NCBI RefSeq assembly: GCF_030316765.1
Contig: NZ_JASZYT010000007.1
Coordinates: 124,001 to 188,000 of the forward strand
DNA: 64,000 bases
Direction: 5' to 3'
Origin: Variovorax saccharolyticus
GTDB lineage: Bacteria > Pseudomonadota > Gammaproteobacteria > Burkholderiales > Burkholderiaceae_C
Part shown: in pieces, positions 58,905 to 64,000 of the stretch
Layout: every line of letters starts with the position of its first letter
How positions within the stretch are numbered: the stretch's first letter is position 1
Notes under the pieces: model-generated
What the model was told of the DNA's origin: nothing
Database searches by the model: none
What the model saw: only the letters and a program-made list of their open reading frames with translations
Position numbers and translations under genes: made by a program

Positions 58905-59723
58905 ATGAACTCCCTGCCCGACAACGACCCGCTCGTCCTCTACGGCCAGCGCTTCGAGAGCCGCCTCTTGCTCGGCACCGCGCGCTACCCGTCCCCCGAC
59001 GTGCTCGAAGCCGCGGTGCGGCGCGCCCGGCCGGCGATGCTGACGGCCTCGCTGCGCCGCCAGACCGCGACGCCGGGCGGCACCGGCAGCGACAACGGCT
59101 TCTGGGACCTGCTGCGCCGGCTCGGCGTGCCGGTGCTGCCCAACACGGCCGGCTGCCACAGCGTGCAGGAGGCGGTCGCCACGGCGCAGATGGCGCGCGA
59201 GCTGTTCGACACGCCCTGGATCAAGCTCGAGCTGATCGGCGACGACTACACGCTGCAGCCCGACACGCTGAACCTGGTCGATGCGGCATCGCAGCTGATC
59301 CGCGACGGCTTCCAGGTGCTGCCCTACTGCACCGAGGATCTCGTGCTGTGCCAGCGGCTGGTCGACGTCGGCTGCCAGGCCGTGATGCCCTGGGCGGCGC
59401 CGATCGGCACCGGTCGCGGGCCGGTCAATCCCTATGCGCTGCAAGTCCTGCGCGAGCGGCTGTCGGTACCGCTGCTGGTGGATGCCGGCCTCGGCCTGCC
59501 GTCGCATGCCTGCCAGGTGATGGAATGGGGCTACGACGGCGTGCTGCTGAACACCGCGGTGGCGCTGGCGCAGGACCCGGTCGCGATGGCCGGCGCCTTT
59601 GCCGATGCGGTCCAGGCCGGCCGCAGCGCGCACCATGCGGGCGCGATGGCGGCACAGGATTCGGCCCAGCCGAGCACGCCGGTGCTGGGCACGCCCTTCT
59701 GGCATCACGCAGCATCCCAATGA
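58905..59723 (+). CDS. thiG: Thiazole synthase ThiG
   Basis: A 272-residue ThiG that builds the thiazole moiety. FESRLLLGTARYPSPDVLEA opens the domain; IKLELIGDDYTLQPDTLNLV and VMPWAAPIGTGRGPVNPYAL are diagnostic, and the imine-forming lysine is the K in WIKLELIGDD. ATG at 58905, nine bases after thiS. The stop overlaps thiE as ATGA. Confidence 0.96.
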   Translation: MNSLPDNDPLVLYGQRFESRLLLGTARYPSPDVLEAAVRRARPAMLTASLRRQTATPGGTGSDNGFWDLLRRLGVPVLPNTAGCHSVQEAVATAQMARELFDTPWIKLELIGDDYTLQPDTLNLVDAASQLIRDGFQVLPYCTEDLVLCQRLVDVGCQAVMPWAAPIGTGRGPVNPYALQVLRERLSVPLLVDAGLGLPSHACQVMEWGYDGVLLNTAVALAQDPVAMAGAFADAVQAGRSAHHAGAMAAQDSAQPSTPVLGTPFWHHAASQ

Positions 59724-60649
59724 CCACCATGAACGCCATGACCGACGCCTCCACCATCGCACGGGCCATCGTGGCGGCCCACGCTGCGCGCTTCGGCGCG
59801 ACGAGCCCCGCCGCGGATTCGTTCAGCTCCGACGACCCGATCTACCGCGGCGCGAAGCAGGCCTGCGGCACGCTGGGCTTCATCGACATCGATGCCGAAT
59901 GCCTGGCCCGCGCATGGCGGGCACAGAGCGAGCGCAACGGCCGCTTCGATGCCGACGCCTGGCCCGACACCCCGGCCGATTTCGGCCTGCGCTCCTTTCC
60001 GCCGATGCACCGCGACGACGCATTTCCGCCCTGCCCCGAGAAGCTGGGCCTGTATGCGGTGCTGCCCGATGCCCAATGGGTCGGCCGCATGGCGCGCGCG
60101 GGCGTGCCGACGGTGCAACTGCGCTTCAAGTCGGACGATGCCGGCGCCATCGAGCGCGAGGTGCGGGCGGCTGTCGAGGCGGTACGCGGCACGGGCGCCC
60201 TGCTCTTCATCAACGACCACTGGAAGAACGCCATCGCCGCGCGGGCCTACGGCCTGCATCTGGGCCAGGAAGACCTCGACGCGCTGGCTCCCGAAGAATT
60301 GCGGACGATCCGCGACTCCGGCATTCGCCTCGGCGTCAGCACCCACGGCTACGCGGAAATGCTTCGCGCCGATCTTGCAAGCCCGAGCTACATCGCGATG
60401 GGCGCGGTCTACCCGACCACGCTCAAGCGGATGGCGACCGCGCCCCAAGGCGTGGCGCGCCTGGCTGCGTATGCGCGGCTCATGTGCGGCTATCCGCAGG
60501 TCGGCATCGGCGGCGTCGATGAAGAGCGCATGCCCGAGGTGCTGGCCACGGGCGTCGGCTCGGTGGCCGTAGTGCGCGCGCTGGTGGCCGACCCGCAGCC
60601 CGAGGAGGCGGCAAGGCGGCTGATGGCGATCTGCAAGCGCGCCGCCTGA
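59720..60649 (+). CDS. thiE: Thiamin phosphate synthase ThiE with N-terminal extension
   Basis: A 309-residue protein. From about residue 108 it is a full ThiE: LGLYAVLPDAQWV, LLFINDHWKNAIAARAYGLH, LGVSTHGYAE, AMGAVYPTTLK and GIGGVDEE. The first 107 residues (FSSDDPIYRGAKQACGTLGF then IDIDAECLARAWRAQS) have no assigned domain; they are acidic and contain one cysteine in KQACGTLG. Whether the extension binds HMP-PP or aids channelling is unknown. Last gene of the operon. Confidence 0.93.
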   Translation: MTTMNAMTDASTIARAIVAAHAARFGATSPAADSFSSDDPIYRGAKQACGTLGFIDIDAECLARAWRAQSERNGRFDADAWPDTPADFGLRSFPPMHRDDAFPPCPEKLGLYAVLPDAQWVGRMARAGVPTVQLRFKSDDAGAIEREVRAAVEAVRGTGALLFINDHWKNAIAARAYGLHLGQEDLDALAPEELRTIRDSGIRLGVSTHGYAEMLRADLASPSYIAMGAVYPTTLKRMATAPQGVARLAAYARLMCGYPQVGIGGVDEERMPEVLATGVGSVAVVRALVADPQPEEAARRLMAICKRAA

Positions 60650-60711
60650 GGCATCGCTGCGCGGCGGCGCAGGAATGTCCGGCGCCGTCCGAAGAGGGCC
60701 AAAAACCACGC

Positions 60712-60717
60712 TATAAT
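60712..60717 (+). promoter_or_regulatory. Promoter -10 for first tRNA-Asn
   Basis: TATAAT, 11 bases before the mature tRNA start. The same sequence with the following TTAAGGCTTG is repeated before the second copy at 60995-61000. The -35 is not clear. Confidence 0.6.
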
Positions 60718-60728
60718 TTAAGGCTTGT

Positions 60729-60804
60729 TCCTCGATAGCTCAGTTGGTAGAGCGCCGGACTGTTAATCCGTAGGTCCCTGGTTCGAGCCCAGGTCGAGGA
60801 GCCA
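60729..60804 (+). tRNA. tRNA-Asn (anticodon GTT), copy 1
   Basis: 76 bases including encoded CCA. The acceptor stem TCCTCGA pairs with TCGAGGA, the T-arm has GGTTCGAGCCC, and the anticodon loop CTGTTAA reads GTT. It is identical to the second copy. Confidence 0.97.
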
Positions 60805-60899
60805 GAATCAAGCCGCAGCGAACCTGTTCGCCGCGGCAAAGCAACAAGAGCTTCGGCTCCGCATTCAGCCGCCACGGCGAGCTTCGAGTGCCTCTACAC

Positions 60900-60928
60900 A
60901 ACGCGCCCTTGTCGGCGCGTTTTTTTTG
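60900..60928 (+). terminator. Terminator after first tRNA-Asn
   Basis: ACGCGCC at 60901-60907 pairs with GGCGCGT at 60914-60920, followed by a run of T. It lies 96 bases after the first tRNA and ends its transcript. Confidence 0.8.
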
Positions 60929-60994
60929 CTTCGGCGGCCTGACTTTTGTGGCGAGTCGCATGCGTGCCCGGGGATTCGGCCCGTTCACTCGATA

Positions 60995-61000
60995 TATAAT
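60995..61000 (+). promoter_or_regulatory. Promoter -10 for second tRNA-Asn
   Basis: TATAAT again, 11 bases before the mature tRNA, in the repeat unit. Confidence 0.6.
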
Positions 61001-61011
61001 TTAAGGCTTGT

Positions 61012-61087
61012 TCCTCGATAGCTCAGTTGGTAGAGCGCCGGACTGTTAATCCGTAGGTCCCTGGTTCGAGCCCAGGTCGAGGAGCCA
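61012..61087 (+). tRNA. tRNA-Asn (anticodon GTT), copy 2
   Basis: Identical in sequence to the first tRNA-Asn, with CCA encoded. The two copies, with their -10 elements and about 12 bases of downstream sequence, are parts of a duplicated unit of about 105 bases. Confidence 0.97.
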
Positions 61088-61109
61088 GATCAAGCCGCAA
61101 GGCCACTGG

Positions 61110-61148
61110 ATGCCCCGCTACCCCAAAGGTAGCGGGGCATTTTCTTTT
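61110..61148 (+). terminator. Terminator after second tRNA-Asn
   Basis: ATGCCCCGCTACC at 61110-61122 pairs with GGTAGCGGGGCAT at 61128-61140, followed by TTTCTTTT. A strong rho-independent terminator. Confidence 0.88.
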
Positions 61149-61299
61149 CCGGTCGCCAGTTGCCAGCGCGCAGGCGCAGACGAGGCCTAGTCTGTCAACG
61201 ATGTCGGACAAAGTCTCACGTGAAGCCGCAGACCGCGCAACGAGCATGCGCGATGCGCCGGCCCACGAGGAGCCGCGTGTCCCCCTGCAGGAGGCACCG

Positions 61300-61506
61300 A
61301 TGGCAGACGACTCCAAGAAAACCGCCCACGACCGCAAGCTGATTTCCCTGCGCGAGCCGCACGAGGTGCGAAGTTGGACCGAGTCCCTCGGCGTCAGCGA
61401 GAAGGACCTGAGGAGCGCGGTCGCGGCCGTGGGCCACTCGGTGGAGAAGGTCCGCAAGTATCTGCGCATCGACCTGGGTCAGCCCCCATCCATGTCGCGC
61501 CATTGA
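61300..61506 (+). CDS. DUF3606 family small protein
   Basis: A 68-residue DUF3606 protein: ADDSKKTAHDRKLISLREPH then EVRSWTESLGVSEKDLRSAV and AAVGHSVEKVRKYL. Function unknown; the family is frequent in Burkholderiales and Sphingomonads. The ATG at 61300 is chosen because AGGAGG lies nine bases upstream; the frame also opens at 61201, giving 33 extra residues without homology. Convergent with the PaiB-like gene. Confidence 0.85.
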   Translation: MADDSKKTAHDRKLISLREPHEVRSWTESLGVSEKDLRSAVAAVGHSVEKVRKYLRIDLGQPPSMSRH

Positions 61507-61529
61507 GCCTCCACGCCCAGCGCGGGAGA

Positions 61530-62153
61530 TCAGGGAACGATCAGCGATGCAAGCTCGCGCGCCGACCCCGCGCGCTCCAGCGACAGATGGCGGATCAGGC
61601 TGTGCCGATCGGCTTGCGTTCGCTGCTGCGACAGGAAGCGCTTGCCAGCCAACTGCTCGACGTCGATCTCGAATCCGACCAGTCGCCTGGCTGCCTCCTC
61701 GACGAACGATGGCGATGCGTCCTCCAATGACCAGGGCGCCTCGCGCTGCGCCTCCTGAAAAGCCGTGAGCGCCCTCAGGTGGCGCAGCAGCCATTGGCTG
61801 TCTTCGATGAACCGGATGCAGCCCCTGGCTTCCACCGCGGCATAGTTCCAGCTCGGCGCCAGCCGCCCGCTGCGCTGGCCGTTCACGTACCAGCGCGGCG
61901 AGATGTACGCATTCGGGCTCTGGAAGACGGCGAGCACCCGGCAGCCGTCCGCGCAGCCCTGGGACATCGAATGCGCACGCGCCACGTGGCCCCTGAGTCG
62001 GACGCGCTCGCCGTCGTCGCTCCATTCCAGCGGAAGCAGGTTCGCCTCCAGTCCTCCTGACGTCGACGCGATCAGGGTCGCCAGCGGGTAGGCGCGCACG
62101 AGGCGCTCGATCTCCTTCGGGTCTTCGAGTTCGAACAATGGCTGGGTATGCAT
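61530..62153 (-). CDS. FMN-binding negative regulator (PaiB family)
   Basis: A 207-residue PaiB-like protein with a split-barrel flavin-binding fold. LVRAYPLATLIASTSGGLEA then NLLPLEW is the recognised start, and SPNAYISPRWYVNGQRSGRL and SWNYAAVEARGCIRFIED match. Members act as transcriptional regulators or flavin-dependent enzymes; the role here is not clear. The stop is 24 bases from the convergent DUF3606 gene; the AraC gene lies upstream on the same strand. Confidence 0.88.
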   Translation of the reverse strand: MHTQPLFELEDPKEIERLVRAYPLATLIASTSGGLEANLLPLEWSDDGERVRLRGHVARAHSMSQGCADGCRVLAVFQSPNAYISPRWYVNGQRSGRLAPSWNYAAVEARGCIRFIEDSQWLLRHLRALTAFQEAQREAPWSLEDASPSFVEEAARRLVGFEIDVEQLAGKRFLSQQRTQADRHSLIRHLSLERAGSARELASLIVP

Positions 62154-62220
62154 GGCGACTGGCGAAAATGCGCGAGTCTGCGGCTGCCGTCCTCGCAGGT
62201 CTTGAACGTTTCGGCCAGCC

Positions 62221-63033
62221 TCAGCGCGACGCCGGCGCCAGGCGAACCAGGGGCACCGGCTCCGGCAGCGCTGGCGTGAAGCCGCCGAACCTGCGAAACG
62301 CCCGCGTCATGTGCGCCTGGTCGGCATAGCCGGCAGCGACGGCAAGCTCGCTCAGCGACGCGGCGCCGCCGTCCAGCAGGGCCATGGCCCGCTGGAATCG
62401 GAGGATGCCCGCCAAGGTCCGCAGCGGAAGTCCGGCGGCGGCCGCCACGTCGCGGCGCAATGTCCGGGACGACCATTCGGCCCGGGCTTGCGGTGCCGCA
62501 CCCGTTTGCGCCAGCGCCTTCATGCGCTCGATGGCGCCGAGCGCCCGGCGATGCGCTTCGGTGACGCGCGTTCTCGCCGCCAGTGCGCTGGCGACCGTCC
62601 TCAATGCGGCCAGGGCCTCGTCCAGGCTGCTCGCGCGCGTGACCCGCTGCGCCAAGGGCGCCAGCAGCAGTTCGACGCGGCTTCCCACGAGCGTGCGATT
62701 GCACAGCGCCATCGGATCGACGCCGAGGACTGCGCCGCCCCAGCCGATCTGGAAGCGCACGCCGAGCAGGATGGTGCCGGGCCGGACGGGCACCAGCGAA
62801 GGCCGGTCGGCCGGACCTGCGATGACCAGGCGCACCGCGTCGACCTTGCCATCAGGCTGCGCCGCGCAATGCGCAAGAAGATCCATCCTGCCGTCCGGCA
62901 GCACGCGTTGGGTGCCCGCTGCCACAGGCTCGTAGCGCCACGCAGCCTCGATGCGCGCGCTGTCCAGGGATTCGAGCGGCAACTCGACATAGCCCGGCTG
63001 CGCCGCTTCGTTGGGTTCTTCACTGCCAAGCAT
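62221..63033 (-). CDS. AraC-family transcriptional regulator
   Basis: A 270-residue regulator. The N-terminal half resembles DUF6597-type sensing regions (GYVELPLESLDSARIEAAW). The HTH is at the C-terminus: LRRDVAAAAGLPLRTLAGIL and SLSELAVAAGYADQAHMTRA, then FRRFGGFTPALP. The ATG at 63033 is chosen; the reading continues upstream into the 63093-63361 element without homology. Likely regulates the neighbouring PaiB-like gene. Confidence 0.88.
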   Translation of the reverse strand: MLGSEEPNEAAQPGYVELPLESLDSARIEAAWRYEPVAAGTQRVLPDGRMDLLAHCAAQPDGKVDAVRLVIAGPADRPSLVPVRPGTILLGVRFQIGWGGAVLGVDPMALCNRTLVGSRVELLLAPLAQRVTRASSLDEALAALRTVASALAARTRVTEAHRRALGAIERMKALAQTGAAPQARAEWSSRTLRRDVAAAAGLPLRTLAGILRFQRAMALLDGGAASLSELAVAAGYADQAHMTRAFRRFGGFTPALPEPVPLVRLAPASR

Positions 63034-63092
63034 GGGGAGCCAGTCTGCCGGCTGCCGCCTCGGGCGGCTATTCGCGGACACCCCAATGGCTG

Positions 63093-63361
63093 AGAACCTG
63101 CTCGCGATCTCCCTGGGGTCGCGCAGGCGTCTTTTCGGGAGGGGATGCAAGGCGCAGTGCGCCGCCCATAGCATGGCTATGGGCAAGCGCTGCAACGCCG
63201 CAGACCGCCCGAAAAGACGCCTGCCCTTCGGGTTGGGGCGAAATCGGGCGATTTCTGCGTGCCGCTGCTTGCATGGGCATGAGCCCATGCGGCGCAACGT
63301 CACTTCGAACTCATCCCGATTGCGCCCCAACGCGACCCCAGGGAGATCGCGAGCAGGTTCT
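63093..63361. repeat. 269-bp nested inverted-repeat element (MITE- or REP-like)
   Basis: Outer arms of 31 bp at 63093-63123 and 63331-63361 are exact complements. Directly inside, 63124-63139 pairs with 63208-63223 (16 bp exact), and this arm encloses the hairpin GCCCATAGC-ATG-GCTATGGGC at 63164-63184. A second inner arm, 63233-63248 with 63315-63330 (15 of 16 paired), encloses GCATGGGC-ATGA-GCCCATGC at 63271-63290. The whole can fold as a three-way junction. It lies between the AraC and nuclease genes; no gene is in it. Confidence 0.85.
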
Positions 63362-63392
63362 AAGATCGGCGCCTCATCCAATCTCGGCGCGC

Positions 63393-63929
63393 ATGCAGTT
63401 CCTCTTCGCCCTTTTCTGTCTTCTGTTCCCGATCCTCTCGCACGCCGCGCAATCCCCCGACAACTGCGTGATCGTCGGCGTCATCGACGGCGACACGGTC
63501 ACCGCCCGCTGCGGCGATCGCGGCGCCCACGAACAGATCCGCGTGCGCCTGCACGGCATCGACGCGCCCGAGAAGCGCCAGGCCTACGGCATGCGCGCCA
63601 AGCAGGTCCTGTCCGGCATGGTGTTCGGCAAGCCGGCCAGGCTCGACTGCCTGAACATCGACAGGTATGCACGCCGCGTCTGCAAGGTGATGGTGGCGCC
63701 GGCATCGGCGCCCGGCGGTCCCCAGACCCTCGATGCCGGCCTGGCCATGCTGACCGTCGGGATGGCCTGGTGGTATCGCAGCTACGCCGGCGAGCAATCG
63801 CCCGAGGAGCGGGGGCGCTACGAATTCGCCGAGTTCGAGGCGAAGTCGAGACGGGCCGGTCTCTGGCGCGATCCGCAACCGCTGGCGCCCTGGTCCTGGC
63901 GCAAGGCCGAGCACGCGGGACCGCGTTGA
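63393..63929 (+). CDS. Secreted thermonuclease-family (SNase-like) nuclease
   Basis: A 178-residue staphylococcal-nuclease-like protein with a signal peptide (MQFLFALFCLLFPILSHAAQ). Motifs: VGVIDGDTVTARC, RVRLHGIDAPEKRQAYG, and DRYARRVCKVM with a catalytic arginine. Cysteines at 25 and 40 may form a disulfide. It is a probable periplasmic or secreted calcium-dependent nuclease. The ATG at 63393 lies 32 bases after the repeat element. The last 71 bases of the window hold nothing recognisable. Confidence 0.9.
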   Translation: MQFLFALFCLLFPILSHAAQSPDNCVIVGVIDGDTVTARCGDRGAHEQIRVRLHGIDAPEKRQAYGMRAKQVLSGMVFGKPARLDCLNIDRYARRVCKVMVAPASAPGGPQTLDAGLAMLTVGMAWWYRSYAGEQSPEERGRYEFAEFEAKSRRAGLWRDPQPLAPWSWRKAEHAGPR

Positions 63930-64000
63930 ATCCGGCGGCGCGTTCATGCGCTGTTCAGCCTGGGCTTGAAAAATACGTGCTTTCCTCCGGACCCCCAGGT

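Noticed and set aside
60740..60988. Minus-strand frames over the tRNA-Asn genes (also 61023-61469) containing the APRPGLEPGTYGLT peptide.
   Set aside because: This peptide is the well-known translation of tRNA gene sequence; no protein gene.
63034..63381. N-terminal extension of the AraC regulator through the inverted repeat element.
   Set aside because: The extension translates the repeat and has no homology; the ATG at 63033 gives the normal domain layout.
1..64000. CRISPR array, rRNA, prophage, conjugation or secretion-system clusters.
   Set aside because: No regular short repeats, rRNA sequence, phage structural genes or conjugation genes were seen.

Overview
The window is high-GC DNA that reads as a Burkholderiales genome, most likely Comamonadaceae and close to Variovorax. 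The grounds are the smc-zipA-ligA order, the cysI-DUF934-cysH-cysD-cysN-fdxA-fnr order, and tandem GC-rich extragenic repeats of a kind I associate with that family. The genus is an inference; no rRNA is present. There is no CRISPR array, prophage or complete insertion sequence. Genes are tightly packed, with many NTGA stop/start overlaps that imply translational coupling.

Layout. 1-2465: chaperone-usher fimbrial operon on the minus strand (major subunit, chaperone, usher cut by the window edge) behind an AT-rich control region. 2466-4175: truncated IS5-type transposase, DoxX protein, peptide deformylase and a Gly/Tyr-repeat lipoprotein. 4248-10974: ligA, zipA, smc. 11095-15742: two lipoproteins (one an alpha/beta hydrolase), a hipBA toxin-antitoxin pair and a solitary ParA-type ATPase, followed by a tandem repeat. 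15969-30532: a long sulfur region with dsbB, sulfate transport (cysTWA, sbp), a serine acetyltransferase, a molbindin-like TOBE protein, sulfonate use (ssuABCDE) and a second sulfate-binding protein, interrupted by a LysR/azoreductase pair and an FMN reductase. 30660-36740: yggX, mnmC, a transglutaminase-like protein, a patatin and a GntP-type permease.

36859-47711: a catabolic locus built around an RpiR regulator with twin operator-like sites. Rightward run rpiR, a PfkB-DUF2090 fusion (IolC type), a hydroxyisobutyrate-dehydrogenase-like enzyme, a binding protein, livH and two SDR dehydrogenases. Leftward run livM, livG, livF and an ABC-type ATPase that lacks its signature motif. The genes suggest uptake and oxidation of a polyol or deoxy-sugar acid to an IolC substrate, but the substrate is unknown. 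47952-54503: assimilatory sulfate reduction and ferredoxin/ferredoxin-NADP reductase, the latter apparently starting at CTG. 54600-60649: a PAP2 phosphatase, then thiamin genes: TPP riboswitch, cytX, thiD, thiO-thiS-thiG-thiE. 60712-61148: two tRNA-Asn genes in a promoter-containing duplication. 61300-63929: DUF3606 protein, PaiB-like and AraC-type regulators, a 269-bp element of nested inverted repeats, and a secreted nuclease.

The most unusual items are the 269-bp element predicted to fold into a three-way junction (63093-63361), the tandem repeat with a compensatory base-pair change (15745-15931), the RpiR/IolC locus with its signature-less ATPase, the CysH without the usual cysteines or a nearby CysC, and the CTG start of the reductase.
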